DNA of 64,000 bases from an uncultured Sphingomonadaceae bacterium (GCA_947497085.1 CANMFE010000004.1:124001-188000), one strand, 5' to 3'; positions 22,388 to 31,929 are shown, counted from the first letter of the stretch. Translations and numbers: made by a program. Notes: generated by a model not told the origin, from the letters alone.

Positions 22388-24499
22388 CTAAAAAGTGCCG
22401 CTCACGTCTACCCTGAATATCTGACCGAAGCCACGTTCGCGTGTTTCAGTAAAATCGACTTCACCGGTGCGGCGGCCTTTATAGACTGTGCGGGAAAAAT
22501 CCTCACCTGTGTCTGTCAGGTTCTCCATTGTTGCCCGGACTTTCAGGCCGGCCACATCCTTATGCTCGACAAAGACATAGGAACCGCCATTGTCGAAGGT
22601 AAATTGTGACACCTGATTCAGGCGGAACCCTGGCTCCTGCTCAAACATGTTAAAGCCGCCGCCATAGGCCCAATCGGAGCTCATGATGTCGTGCCGAAAA
22701 TCGACATCGAAATTATATTTCAGGTTTTCGGAAACCGGTATACGTTCGCCTGTCAGCGGGTCATCCAGCCTTGCCTTGCGGTAACGGCCATCAAATTCAA
22801 TCTGTGCGCCTTGCCAGCCAATCGGATCAAATTTCACCGTGCCGTTGGCCCGGATGCCAAAGACGCGTGTTCCATCAATATTGCCGGGGGCTTCGCCGGT
22901 TTCTCCAATCGGTATCTGGCCGATAATATCTTCAATGAGCCGGTAGTCACCCGACAGCGTGACAGAGCCCCACGGGCCGAGAGTTTTTGTTGCCTCAAGC
23001 TCTATGTCCCAGCTTTGCTGCGGGACAAGTTCAGGGTTGCCGGCATTCTGGTTGCCGGATCCGATATCGGATGATGCCACGAAGCTGAAAAAGTTGAGCT
23101 GGCCAACACTGCGCTCAATACGTGCATTTACATCAAGTGTTTCATTCGCTTTCCAGGCTGCGGATACGAACCCCTTTGGACGTATGAAGCTGCGCGTCAG
23201 ACCGGCAGGGCCGCTTTGGGATATTTGTGAATATTCTGCACCCAAAGATGTCTGTAATGTCAGGTTGGACGCCAGTGGGCGGCTCCAGGTGAGATTGCCC
23301 TCGGCCCTTTTTTCCTCAACTTCTGAATTACCATTGGGCAGGGTGACGGGGTCATAATCACCATTACTGTTCAGAATGGATAGCTCAGTGCCTGTATCGA
23401 GCTTGTTCAGTGCACCTTCCAGGGAAACCTGCCATTCATTGCTGCCGCCCTGCCAGCGATATTCGCCGCGCGCAATTGTTTCGGTTTCATTGACAAACCG
23501 GTTTTGGCGTAGGCCTTCGCTTTGTGAACCATCATCAAAACTTGTCAGGACATCAAAAAAGAATGGGCTGTCTTCATAGCGGTGCAGCCCGATCAGCTTT
23601 AGCCTGCCACCGGCAAGCGCAAATTCATAATCGCCGCCAATTTCATAATTATATTCTTTTTCGGTTTCGAAATAGTCGCGAAAGCTGTCGGTGCGGTTAC
23701 TATCCTCGCGCACTTCAAACCAGAACCGTTCATAGGCGAGGTTGAGATTGGCGATGTTGCCATTATCTGCTTCGCGCTTGAAAGTGGCACTGATCTTGGG
23801 GCGATCTCCATCGACAAGAAGCACTTCATCACGCACATCAATGAGCGTGCCAGCGCCATCAAAAACATTTTCGATGCCATCATTGCCGTTTCTGAAAGAA
23901 TTGTTCTGGAGCGACAATGTATAGTCGGTTTTACCCAGTTTTCCCGAATAGGATATTTCCCCGTTCAGGAATGAAGGCTTGGTTTTGCGTGTTCGAAAGG
24001 AAGGACTCCAGCGGAACTGGCCACTCCCGCCGCTGCTCGTATATATGAGGTTTACGACCTGACCGGACAGACCCGGTATATCGAGCGAAGCTGCGTCGAG
24101 CAGTTCTATACGGGTCACGCTATCCGCGCCGATACGGCCAAGCGCGGTACGGATATCGGTTGATTTGGATGAGAAACGATCCCCGTTCAGAAGAACATTT
24201 GATCCGCCCTGTCCCAGTCCCCTGCGCTGTTCGGCTTCTTCAATTGTGAAACCGGGGACTCGCCTGACCATATCCAAGGCGGTCTGCGGTGCAAAACGTA
24301 CAAAATATTCTGGAGTATATATTCCCGCCGAACTGTCTGTGGTTGCGGCATTTACGGCTGTAATGCCCGGATCTGGTGCCTGAGCCTGTGTCTCTGTGCT
24401 CTCTGGCTGTTCAGCCTCTGCACTGTCCTGTGCCAGTGCAGGCGTAGATACTGTTCCCGTTATTAATGCTGTAAAGCATATCAAGTGTGTGTAGCTCAT
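22388..24499 (-). CDS. TonB-dependent outer membrane receptor
   Basis: A 703-residue protein with a signal peptide (cleavage near ALAQ, residue 24), a plug domain (ALDMVRRVPGFTIEEAEQRR, then SNVLLNGDRFSSKS and IERIELLDA-like strands) and a 22-strand-type barrel ending in phenylalanine (FRVDVSGTF), as outer-membrane barrels do. A Gln/Glu/Thr-rich spacer of about 30 residues precedes the plug. It belongs to the large sphingomonad TonB-dependent receptor families; the ligand is unknown and no transporter lies next to it. Start chosen at MSYTHL (24499), which gives the clean signal peptide; an upstream ATG would add eight residues. It converges with the preceding lipoprotein gene. Confidence 0.9.
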   Translation of the reverse strand: MSYTHLICFTALITGTVSTPALAQDSAEAEQPESTETQAQAPDPGITAVNAATTDSSAGIYTPEYFVRFAPQTALDMVRRVPGFTIEEAEQRRGLGQGGSNVLLNGDRFSSKSTDIRTALGRIGADSVTRIELLDAASLDIPGLSGQVVNLIYTSSGGSGQFRWSPSFRTRKTKPSFLNGEISYSGKLGKTDYTLSLQNNSFRNGNDGIENVFDGAGTLIDVRDEVLLVDGDRPKISATFKREADNGNIANLNLAYERFWFEVREDSNRTDSFRDYFETEKEYNYEIGGDYEFALAGGRLKLIGLHRYEDSPFFFDVLTSFDDGSQSEGLRQNRFVNETETIARGEYRWQGGSNEWQVSLEGALNKLDTGTELSILNSNGDYDPVTLPNGNSEVEEKRAEGNLTWSRPLASNLTLQTSLGAEYSQISQSGPAGLTRSFIRPKGFVSAAWKANETLDVNARIERSVGQLNFFSFVASSDIGSGNQNAGNPELVPQQSWDIELEATKTLGPWGSVTLSGDYRLIEDIIGQIPIGETGEAPGNIDGTRVFGIRANGTVKFDPIGWQGAQIEFDGRYRKARLDDPLTGERIPVSENLKYNFDVDFRHDIMSSDWAYGGGFNMFEQEPGFRLNQVSQFTFDNGGSYVFVEHKDVAGLKVRATMENLTDTGEDFSRTVYKGRRTGEVDFTETRERGFGQIFRVDVSGTF

Positions 24500-24718
24500 C
24501 CAATGTCCTCCCCGGGCCAACACTATTATGCATTGTGCCTCTTAAATTTTGGATGCCCCCGATATGTGCATGGACTCATGTTTCATTTTTCAAGATGTTA
24601 CAAAGTTCCATCGACCAAAGGCTACCCGGCATCGACAAAAAACTACAACCATAGACGCAGCTGCGATGAGTGGAGCCATATCATCGGGGAGCCGATTATC
24701 CGCGCAGTATAGAATCAG

Positions 24719-24734
24719 TTCAGATGACATTCAG
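24719..24734 (+). promoter_or_regulatory. cre-tag-like direct repeat upstream of creD
   Basis: TTCAG-ATGACA-TTCAG: two identical pentamers with six bases between, starting 78 bases before the creD ATG. The known CreB/BlrA operator is TTCAC-N6-TTCAC, so spacing is exact and four of five bases match in each half. Whether a CreB-type regulator exists in this genome is not visible here. Confidence 0.45.
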
Positions 24735-24796
24735 ACGCAGACTGACAGATGAAGCGTTCTTTTTGAGCGATGAATTGAATTTTAGGAGGCGATATA

Positions 24797-26209
24797 ATGG
24801 CAAAAGAACGTAGTCCGGGTTTTAAGCTGGGCCTGACGATCATAATCGGCGTCTTGCTGATCATTCCGCTATTCATGGTATATGGTCTGGTATGGGACAG
24901 GCAAAACCAGTCCAATACTGCCACCAGTAGCGTGGCGGCTGGCTGGGGTGGCCCGCAGGTATTGTCCGGGCCCGTGATGGTTATCCCCTATCGCGAACAA
25001 TCCGTCGAAACCGTAACCGAAAATGGCAAGGAAAAAACACGCGCCATTATTGTTACAAAGGAACTGTATCTTTCTCCAGTGCGCAATGTGGCGGATATAA
25101 TGATTGATGCCACAGAGAAACGTAAATCAATTTACCGGCCGGTCGTTTATACCGCAAAACTAAGCGGTGAGGCACAATTTGCGGTTCCAGATGATCTGGA
25201 CCGTTATGGCATTGATGCAGATAGTCTGGATTACAGCAAGGCAGAGCTACGCATTGGCGTGTCTGATGCGCGCGGGCTTCAGGCGCAAAACAGCGTTACG
25301 GTCGATGGAGAGGCAGTCGAGTTGCGTTCTGGCAAAGGCTTGCTTGCCAGCAACAATTCGGGCTTTCATGCATTTGTTGACTGGTCGCAAAAAGCAGGCG
25401 CACCGATTGATGTGAGCTATGTATATAGCATGCGCGGGAATGGCGGGATATCCCTTGTACCGCGTGCCGGGCAGACGCTATGGAATATCAGTTCGAAATG
25501 GCCACACCCTGGCTTCGGAGGGGATTTTCTGCCTGATGAGAGCAATGTGTCCAATGAAGGTTTTTCAGCAAGCTACTCCATAGCAAATCTTGCGCTTGGT
25601 CAGTCGATTGTCCAGACAGAGGACCTGTCCCCACCGCTACAATATGCCGCCAATGATTATATTTCTTATCCTGAAACCCGAGCGGCGAATCCGGGTACAA
25701 GCCAAGCGGTACAGATCAACCTGATCCAGCCAGTGAACCTGTATAATCAGGTCGATCGGGCGCTTAAATATGGTTTCCTGTTTATCGGTTTCACATTTGT
25801 GTCGTTCCTGATGTTTGACATTATTGGCGGAGCGCGGGTTGCGGCGGCGGAGTATATCCTGACTGGCGCAGGATTGATCCTGTTCTTCGTGCTGTTGCTG
25901 GCCTTTGCCGAACTGATCGGTTTTTCATGGGCGTATCTGGTGGCGGCTGCAGCAATTATCGGGCTGGTTTCCGCCTATAGCGCGTCGATTTTGGGGAGCT
26001 GGCGCAGGGCCGGGTTCATCGCGGCATTGCTGGCGGGTCTTTATGCCCTTCTCTATGTCCTGCTGAACCTGGAGGAATTGGCGCTGATTATCGGTTCGGT
26101 CCTGCTGTTTTTCGCATTGGCAGCGATCATGTATGTCACGCGCAATGTCGACTGGACAGGTATTGGCCGCAAGGAGGAAGAGGAGGCTGTGATAGAAACG
26201 CAGACCTGA
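24797..26209 (+). CDS. creD: Cell envelope integrity protein CreD
   Basis: A 470-residue inner-membrane protein. One N-terminal membrane helix (GLTIIIGVLLIIPLFMVYGLV), a large periplasmic domain with SGPVMVIPY and ELYLSPVRNVADI, and five to six C-terminal helices from about residue 325 (ALKYGFLFIGFTFVSFLMFD, then GGARVAAAEYILTGAGLILF) match CreD (inner membrane protein, PF06123). In enterobacteria and Stenotrophomonas creD is induced by CreBC/BlrAB and protects the envelope during beta-lactam stress. AGGAGG stands nine bases before the ATG. A cre-like tag lies upstream. It is transcribed alone, ending at a strong terminator. Confidence 0.93.
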   Translation: MAKERSPGFKLGLTIIIGVLLIIPLFMVYGLVWDRQNQSNTATSSVAAGWGGPQVLSGPVMVIPYREQSVETVTENGKEKTRAIIVTKELYLSPVRNVADIMIDATEKRKSIYRPVVYTAKLSGEAQFAVPDDLDRYGIDADSLDYSKAELRIGVSDARGLQAQNSVTVDGEAVELRSGKGLLASNNSGFHAFVDWSQKAGAPIDVSYVYSMRGNGGISLVPRAGQTLWNISSKWPHPGFGGDFLPDESNVSNEGFSASYSIANLALGQSIVQTEDLSPPLQYAANDYISYPETRAANPGTSQAVQINLIQPVNLYNQVDRALKYGFLFIGFTFVSFLMFDIIGGARVAAAEYILTGAGLILFFVLLLAFAELIGFSWAYLVAAAAIIGLVSAYSASILGSWRRAGFIAALLAGLYALLYVLLNLEELALIIGSVLLFFALAAIMYVTRNVDWTGIGRKEEEEAVIETQT

Positions 26210-26225
26210 GGAAAGTCTCAGCGAA

Positions 26226-26265
26226 AATCCCCATCACCTGATTTCTGGGTGATGGGGATTATTTT
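26226..26265. terminator. Bidirectional terminator between creD and the FMN dehydrogenase gene
   Basis: A perfect 13-bp stem, AATCCCCATCACC (26226-26238) against GGTGATGGGGATT (26248-26260), loop of nine, followed by ATTTT on the plus strand and preceded by A residues that give Ts on the minus strand. It serves both convergent genes. Confidence 0.9.
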
Positions 26266-27412
26266 AACGCCAGCGCAGGTTTTTGCGGGTGAGCTTTCCA
26301 ACATGGGATGCACCCATGAGCTTCATATCACGGACAATTTCCGCCTCGAAGTTGGAAAGGCTGCGTTCCACGCCCGCCTGTCCGCCCGCGGCGAGTGCAT
26401 AAAGATATAACCGCCCGCCCGAACACGCCTTGGCACCTACACTCAGCGCCTTGAGGACATGACTGCCGCGCTGGATACCGCCGTCACAGATGACATCGAG
26501 CCGGTCACCGACCGCATCGACAATCTCCGCCAGCTGGTCAAAGGGCGCGCGGCCGCCGTCAAGTTGCCGCCCGCCATGGTTGCTGACCATGATCGCGGTG
26601 GCACCGATATCGGCGGCGCGGCGGGCATCCTCGACTGACATGATACCTTTCAGGCAGAATTCGCCGCCCCAGTCATTCCGTATCGCTTCGGCCATTTTCC
26701 AGTCCATCGACTGGTCGAGCATGGTGTTGAAATAGTCCGCAACTGACACGGCGACGTTGCTTCCCTCCGCCACATGCGTGTCGAGATTGGGCAGCGAAAA
26801 TTTCTCCCGAAAGAGATAGTTCAGTGTCCAGCGCGGATGCGCGGCAAAACTGAGCGCAGAGGAGGGCGTTAGCCGCGGCGGCGAGGTAAAGCCGGTGCGC
26901 AGGCAGCGTTCGCGATTGCCGCCGACAATGGTGTCAACGGTGAGCGCTATGGCATCGAACTTCGCCGCCTTGCAGCGCTGGATCATCGACCGGTTCAGTC
27001 CCTTGTCCTTATGCACGTAAAGCTGGAACATTTTCGGACTGCTGATCGCCGCGCCGATTTCCTCTATGCTGACAGTCGCCAGTGAGGATATGCCGAACCA
27101 TGTCCCGAATTTTTCCGCCGCGCGGGCGACGCCGCGCTCACCCTGCCAGTGGAACAGGCGTTGCAGCGCAGTGGGTGAAAGGAAAAGCGGCATCGCGATT
27201 TCCCGCCCCATGACGGTGGTGCGCATGTCGATATTCTCGACCCCGGCCAATACATTTGGCACCAGGTCACAGCTTTCATAAGCGGCAGTATTGCGGGCCT
27301 TTGTGACTTCATCATCGGCCGCGCCGTCAATATAATGGAAAACAGGTCCCGGCAGCCGCTTTTGCGCGAGCCGCCGGAAATGGCTTACATTATGGCAATC
27401 ATTTAACCGCAC
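26264..27412 (-). CDS. FMN-dependent alpha-hydroxy-acid dehydrogenase (L-lactate dehydrogenase-like)
   Basis: A 382-residue TIM-barrel flavoenzyme. FRRLAQKRLPGPVFHYIDGAADDE is the family opening, LSPTALQRLFHWQGERG and LYVHKDKGL follow, and SNHGGRQLDGG (near residue 276) carries the catalytic histidine and arginine. VICDGGIQRGSHVLKAL binds the FMN phosphate. Relatives oxidise L-lactate, mandelate or glycolate and pass electrons to quinone; LldD is closest in architecture. The substrate is not certain. The gene is convergent with creD and follows the metallopeptidase gene on the same strand with a 25-base gap. Confidence 0.9.
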   Translation of the reverse strand: MRLNDCHNVSHFRRLAQKRLPGPVFHYIDGAADDEVTKARNTAAYESCDLVPNVLAGVENIDMRTTVMGREIAMPLFLSPTALQRLFHWQGERGVARAAEKFGTWFGISSLATVSIEEIGAAISSPKMFQLYVHKDKGLNRSMIQRCKAAKFDAIALTVDTIVGGNRERCLRTGFTSPPRLTPSSALSFAAHPRWTLNYLFREKFSLPNLDTHVAEGSNVAVSVADYFNTMLDQSMDWKMAEAIRNDWGGEFCLKGIMSVEDARRAADIGATAIMVSNHGGRQLDGGRAPFDQLAEIVDAVGDRLDVICDGGIQRGSHVLKALSVGAKACSGGRLYLYALAAGGQAGVERSLSNFEAEIVRDMKLMGASHVGKLTRKNLRWR

Positions 27413-27437
27413 CGCTCAGCCATATGCGCTACAGCGC

Positions 27438-28343
27438 TTACAGCCGGTTGGTCTGAAAAGCGTTGCACTGTGACGGATCGCGTGTCTGCAAACCCTTGCG
27501 CAGCCATGTCATGCGCTGCTGGCTGGTGCCATGGGTAAAGCTTTCTGGCACCGGACGGCGTCCGGCGGACTTCATGATCGTGTCATCGCCAATGGCATTG
27601 GCGGCGCGCATGCCTTCCTCCAGGTCACCCGGTTCGATGCGATCGGCGTTGAGACCAGCCCAGACACCGGCATAACAATCCGCCTGCAACTCCATGCGAA
27701 CCTGCAGCGCATTGCCATCGGCCTTGCTCGAACGGGCCTGCATCTGGCGGACCTGGTCTGCCGTGCCTTCCAGTTTTTGGATATGGTGGCCGACTTCATG
27801 TGCGATCACATAGGAACGGGCAAAATCGCCGCCTGCGCCCATGCGGCGTTCCAGGTCGCCAAAAAAGCTGGTGTCGATATAAATGCCTTCGTCAGCCGGG
27901 CAGTAAAACGGTCCCATGGCCGATTGCGCCGCACCGCATGCCGAGCGGTTGCGATCGGTAAAGAAACTGAGCGTTGGTGTCCGGTAGCGCGCGCCATTCT
28001 GCTGGAACAGCCTCTCCCAGGTATTGTCGAGCGAGGATAGTGTATCGCACACTTCCTTGCGCATGGGGTCCAGCGTGCAGACTTCATCGGCATTGCTACT
28101 GCCGGCGGTCGCGGTCTGCTCGCCTGACCCACCCAGAAAGCCCAGGCCGCCATTGCTGTACATGAAAAACGCGCCAACCGCCGCAATCAGCAACACCGTG
28201 CCGCAGCCCAGTTTGCGCCCGAGCAACAGTGGCAGAAAGTTGAGCAGCATGGCAAGTCCGCCGCCGCCTCCGCCACCAAACCCGCCTTTGCCGCGGCCCA
28301 GGTCACGAACCTTAATATCCTTGTCATAATCGTCTAAGCGCAT
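27438..28343 (-). CDS. ypfJ: YpfJ/KPN_02809-type neutral zinc metallopeptidase
   Basis: A 301-residue protein with one membrane helix near residues 45-62 preceded by a glycine-rich stretch (RGKGGFGGGGGGG). The extracytoplasmic domain contains IYIDTSFFGDLERRMG, the zinc motif YVIAHEVGHHIQ near residue 183, and MELQADCYAGVWA, which supplies the third ligand region. Together these define the putative neutral zinc metallopeptidase family PF04228. The substrate is unknown. Four cysteines (VCTLD, VCDTL, ACGAA, YCPAD) may form disulfides in the periplasm. Confidence 0.93.
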   Translation of the reverse strand: MRLDDYDKDIKVRDLGRGKGGFGGGGGGGLAMLLNFLPLLLGRKLGCGTVLLIAAVGAFFMYSNGGLGFLGGSGEQTATAGSSNADEVCTLDPMRKEVCDTLSSLDNTWERLFQQNGARYRTPTLSFFTDRNRSACGAAQSAMGPFYCPADEGIYIDTSFFGDLERRMGAGGDFARSYVIAHEVGHHIQKLEGTADQVRQMQARSSKADGNALQVRMELQADCYAGVWAGLNADRIEPGDLEEGMRAANAIGDDTIMKSAGRRPVPESFTHGTSQQRMTWLRKGLQTRDPSQCNAFQTNRL

Positions 28344-28449
28344 TTTTCATCCCCGCCAAATCTGTATTTTCCCATGAATAGCAAAAAATAGTTGGGTTGG
28401 AACCGTTTAATTTTTAGGGCATCATCCCCACCATGAAAAGAGCGGCGCA

Positions 28450-29607
28450 ATGGGCGCGAAGCAGTGTGAAGGAACAAGAGCTTTGAAAGACCCCGCATTA
28501 CCGCTCCCCGATGATGTTGCGTTGGTGTTGCAGGGCGGCGGGGCATTGGGGTCGTTTCAGGCCGGCGCGTATGAGGCGCTGCGTGAAAAGGCGATTGACG
28601 TAAACTGGATCGCTGGCATTTCCATCGGTGCGGTCAATGCAGCGCTGATTGCGGGAAACCCTCCTGAAAAACGCCTTTCCGCGCTCAGGGATTTCTGGAA
28701 ACTGGTGACAGGCGGGCTGCCTGATCTCACTATTTTCCCGAGCGACATGATAAAGCAATGGGCGCATTTCATGTCAGCAGGGGCTGTCGCCAGTACAGGC
28801 GCACCCGGCTTTTTCCGCCCGCATATGCTGCCCGCCGCTTTTGCGCCGCCCGGCAGCACTGAGGCGATCAGTTTTTACGACACATCACCGCTTCGGCAAA
28901 CGCTCGATGAGATGGTGGACTGGGACTTACTCAATAATGGCCCGGTCCGTGTCAGCGTGGGCGCGGTTGACGTGGAAACGGGTAATTTTGCCTATTTCGA
29001 TACCCAGGCCAAGGATGGCGCGACGCAGATAGACGCGCGGCATATCATGGCATCGGGCGCGCTGCCGCCCGGTTTTCCGCCGGTGGAAATTGACGGGCGG
29101 CATTACTGGGATGGCGGACTGGTGAGCAATACACCGCTCGCCTATGTCCTGGAGCATCAGGAACGCCGCGACATGCTGGTGTTTCAGATTGACCTGTTTC
29201 CGGCGCGCGGCGCGATGCCGCAATCGATCAATGATGTGTGGAGCCGGGAAAAGGATATCCGTTATTCGAGCCGTACGCGGCAGGTTACGGACCAGTATCT
29301 GCGGTTGCGCAAGGAACATGACGTTATCCGGCGGTTGCTCAAAAAACTGCCCGTAAAATTGCAAGGCGATCGGGATGTGAAGCGGCTGCAGGCGATTGTC
29401 GAGGAAGGCGCGGTCAGCATTGTCCAGCTGATTTACAAATTGCAGGAATGGGAAAGCGGCGCGCGCGATTTTGAATTTTCACGCAGCACCATGCGCGACC
29501 ACTGGAAACAGGGGCAGGACGCGGTCGCCGCAACCATCCGCAAGGGTGACATACTGGCCCGCAATATCCGCGACGGCAAAACCGCGTCATTCGATCTGGG
29601 CGATTGA
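28450..29607 (+). CDS. Patatin-like phospholipase with DUF3734 C-terminal domain
   Basis: A 385-residue serine hydrolase. The oxyanion loop VLQGGGALGSFQAGAYEAL, the nucleophile elbow GISIGAVNA (Ser near residue 57) and the catalytic aspartate in DGGLVSNTPL (near 222) are intact. From about residue 245 to 360 the DVWSREKDIRYSSRTR segment and the following helices match DUF3734, which is commonly fused to patatins in alphaproteobacteria. The adjacent 3-hydroxybutyrate dehydrogenase gene suggests a role linked to polyhydroxybutyrate or membrane lipid turnover; this is inference. The start at 28450 is the most upstream plausible ATG; the frame before it is not conserved in look. Confidence 0.9.
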   Translation: MGAKQCEGTRALKDPALPLPDDVALVLQGGGALGSFQAGAYEALREKAIDVNWIAGISIGAVNAALIAGNPPEKRLSALRDFWKLVTGGLPDLTIFPSDMIKQWAHFMSAGAVASTGAPGFFRPHMLPAAFAPPGSTEAISFYDTSPLRQTLDEMVDWDLLNNGPVRVSVGAVDVETGNFAYFDTQAKDGATQIDARHIMASGALPPGFPPVEIDGRHYWDGGLVSNTPLAYVLEHQERRDMLVFQIDLFPARGAMPQSINDVWSREKDIRYSSRTRQVTDQYLRLRKEHDVIRRLLKKLPVKLQGDRDVKRLQAIVEEGAVSIVQLIYKLQEWESGARDFEFSRSTMRDHWKQGQDAVAATIRKGDILARNIRDGKTASFDLGD

Positions 29608-29621
29608 GATGGAGAAATATA

Positions 29622-29703
29622 TCATTGCGAGCGGCGGAGCCGCCCGGCAATCCAGTGCTTCTTGGGGCTGCTCTGGATTGTCTCACCCTTCGGGCTCGCA
29701 ATG
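29622..29703. repeat. Dispersed palindromic repeat, copy 1
   Basis: An ~82-base element with perfect 9-base inverted ends CATTGCGAG (29623) and CTCGCAATG (29695). The inside contains GGCAATCCAG and CTGCTCTGGATTG, which are complementary in part. A second copy in the same orientation is at 34632-34726. Elements of this type occur in many copies in alphaproteobacteria. Confidence 0.75.
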
Positions 29704-29768
29704 GCACTACTTTTTGAACTATCGCATATTTAAAAGAACCAACTACCAAACACATGAAGGAGACACAT

Positions 29769-30554
29769 ATGTTCCTCAAAGGTAAAACCGCACTTATCAC
29801 CGGCTCTACCTCGGGCATCGGTCTGGCCTATGCCAAGGCGCTGGCGAGGGAGGGCGCGAATATTGTTATCAACGGCTTTGGCGATGCGGATGCGATTGAG
29901 ACCGAGCGCAAGGCGCTGCAAGAACTGAGCGGGGCGAAAGCGCTGTATAGCGGCGCGGACCTGACCAAGCCGGAACAGATTGAGGACATGATGAAACAGG
30001 CCGCCAGTGCGTTTGGCGGCATCGATATTCTCATCAACAATGCGGGCACGCAACATGTCGAGGCGGTCGAGACGTTTCCGGTGGAAAAATGGGACCTGAT
30101 TATCGCGCTTAACCTGACTGCGGCATTTCACACCACGCGGCTGGCCGTACCCTATATGAAAAAGCAAGGCTGGGGGCGGATTATCGCCACAGCTTCGGCA
30201 CATTCGCAGGTCGCCAGCCCGAACAAGAGCGCCTATGTGTCGGCCAAATTCGCACTGGCCGGTTTTGCCAAAACGGTGGCTTTGGAAACCGCACGCGATG
30301 GCATTACCGTGAACTGCATCAGCCCCGGCTATGTGTGGACGCCTTTGGTGGAGAACCAGATTCCCGATACGATGAAAGCGCGCGGTATGACGCGGGAGGA
30401 AGTGATGAATGATGTGCTGCTGTCCGCGCAGCCAACCAAGGAGTTTGTCACGCCAGAGCAGGTGGCGGCATTTGCGCTCTACCTGTGCCGTGATGAGGCA
30501 AAGGCGATCACCGGCGCGAACATCTCCATGGATGGAGGATGGACGGCGCAGTGA
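29769..30554 (+). CDS. bdhA: 3-hydroxybutyrate dehydrogenase
   Basis: A 261-residue SDR that interconverts 3-hydroxybutyrate and acetoacetate with NAD, in polyhydroxybutyrate and ketone-body use. ALITGSTSGIGLAYAKALA, LINNAGTQHV, the serine region IIATASAHSQVASPNKSAYVS with Tyr-x-x-x-Lys (SAYVSAKFA), SPGYVWTPLVENQIP and the ending MDGGWTAQ are all characteristic of BdhA. I start at the ATG at 29769 because AAGGAG stands just before it; an ATG at 29754 adds five residues before the Rossmann strand. It follows the patatin gene and the repeat element. Confidence 0.93.
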   Translation: MFLKGKTALITGSTSGIGLAYAKALAREGANIVINGFGDADAIETERKALQELSGAKALYSGADLTKPEQIEDMMKQAASAFGGIDILINNAGTQHVEAVETFPVEKWDLIIALNLTAAFHTTRLAVPYMKKQGWGRIIATASAHSQVASPNKSAYVSAKFALAGFAKTVALETARDGITVNCISPGYVWTPLVENQIPDTMKARGMTREEVMNDVLLSAQPTKEFVTPEQVAAFALYLCRDEAKAITGANISMDGGWTAQ

Positions 30555-30603
30555 TTTGCGGGTAGCTTCCGGTGCAAATAGAATAGACTGGGAGCCTGAT
30601 ATC

Positions 30604-31929
30604 ATGAAAGCCATTCGTCATTTTGCGGCATTGGCCGCGTTGCCGTTATTGTTCGCATCACCTGTGCAGGCCAATGAATTGCGAGAGAGCATCACGGCGG
30701 ATATGGATTCGCTGATGGAGCTTTACCGCGACTTGCACGCCAATCCTGAGCTCAGCTTCCAGGAATTCCGCACTGCGGCCAAATTGGCAGCCGAAGCGCG
30801 GCGATTGGGCTTTACCGTCACCGAAAAAGTCGGGCAGACAGGTGTGGTTGCGGTGATGGAAAATGGTCCAGGCCCCGTGGTCATGCTGCGCGCCGATATG
30901 GACGCGCTGCCAGTGGTGGAACAGACTGGGCTGCCCTATGCGTCCAAGGTGGTGACCAAGACGCGCAAGGGTATTGAAACGGGCGTTATGCACGCCTGCG
31001 GTCATGACACGCATATGACCGGATGGGTTGGCACTGCACGGCAGTTGGCGGCGCGCAAGGATGAATGGTCGGGCACGTTGGTGATGATATTGCAGCCTGC
31101 CGAGGAGCTGGGGTCGGGCGCAAAGGCGATGCTCGATGACGGGCTCTATACGCGTTTCCCGAAACCCGAATATGTGCTGGGTTTTCATGATGCCGCGCAA
31201 TATCCGGCAGGGTATGTCGCCTATAGTCCGGGCTATGCGCTGGCCAATGTCGACAGCGTCAATATCACGGTGCATGGAATTGGCGGGCATGGCGCCTATC
31301 CGCACACGACAAAGGACCCGGTCGTTCTGGCCGCGCGGATAGTGACGAGCCTGCAAACGATTGTCAGCCGTGAGGTCAATCCGCAGGAACCCGCCGTCAT
31401 CACCGTGGGCAGCTTCCGCGCCGGGGCCAAGCATAATATCATATCCGACAAGGCGGAGTTGCTACTCACCGTGCGCAGTTACAGCGACGAAACGCGCAAA
31501 ATCCTGCTCGACGGGATCAGGCGTATCGCCAAGGGCGAAGCCATTGCGGCGGGTATGCCAGAGGATAAGATGCCTGAGATTGAAATGGACGATACCTTTA
31601 CGCCGTCCACCTATAACGACCCTGATTTTGCCGAGGATCTGGGCGGACTGTTCACCACGCTTTTCGGCGATCACCGGGTCAAGGTTGCACCGCCAGTCAT
31701 GGGCGGGGAGGATTTCAGCCAATACCGCCGCGCGGACCCGGACAATATCAAGAGCCTGATCTTCTGGGTCGGCGGGGTGCCGATGGCGGATTATGAAAAG
31801 GCGCAGAAAGGCGAGATGAAACTGCCATCGCTGCACAGCCCGTTCTGGGCGCCTGAAGCCGACAAGGTTGTATCCACGGCAACCGAAGCGATGACCGCGG
31901 CAACGCTGAAAATCATGGCCAAAAAATAA
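30604..31929 (+). CDS. Exported M20 family amidohydrolase
   Basis: A 441-residue zinc hydrolase with a Sec signal peptide (cleavage near VQA-NEL, residue 22). Metal-site motifs are RADMDALPV, MHACGHDTHM (near residues 129-137) and LQPAEELGSGAKAM; the dimerisation domain holds HGIGGHGAYPHTTKDP. This is the M20D type (hippurate, N-acyl amino acid or indole-acetyl amino acid hydrolases). Export makes a periplasmic amide-scavenging role likely. I reject the longer frame that begins inside bdhA, because it would place the signal peptide in the interior. Confidence 0.92.
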   Translation: MKAIRHFAALAALPLLFASPVQANELRESITADMDSLMELYRDLHANPELSFQEFRTAAKLAAEARRLGFTVTEKVGQTGVVAVMENGPGPVVMLRADMDALPVVEQTGLPYASKVVTKTRKGIETGVMHACGHDTHMTGWVGTARQLAARKDEWSGTLVMILQPAEELGSGAKAMLDDGLYTRFPKPEYVLGFHDAAQYPAGYVAYSPGYALANVDSVNITVHGIGGHGAYPHTTKDPVVLAARIVTSLQTIVSREVNPQEPAVITVGSFRAGAKHNIISDKAELLLTVRSYSDETRKILLDGIRRIAKGEAIAAGMPEDKMPEIEMDDTFTPSTYNDPDFAEDLGGLFTTLFGDHRVKVAPPVMGGEDFSQYRRADPDNIKSLIFWVGGVPMADYEKAQKGEMKLPSLHSPFWAPEADKVVSTATEAMTAATLKIMAKK

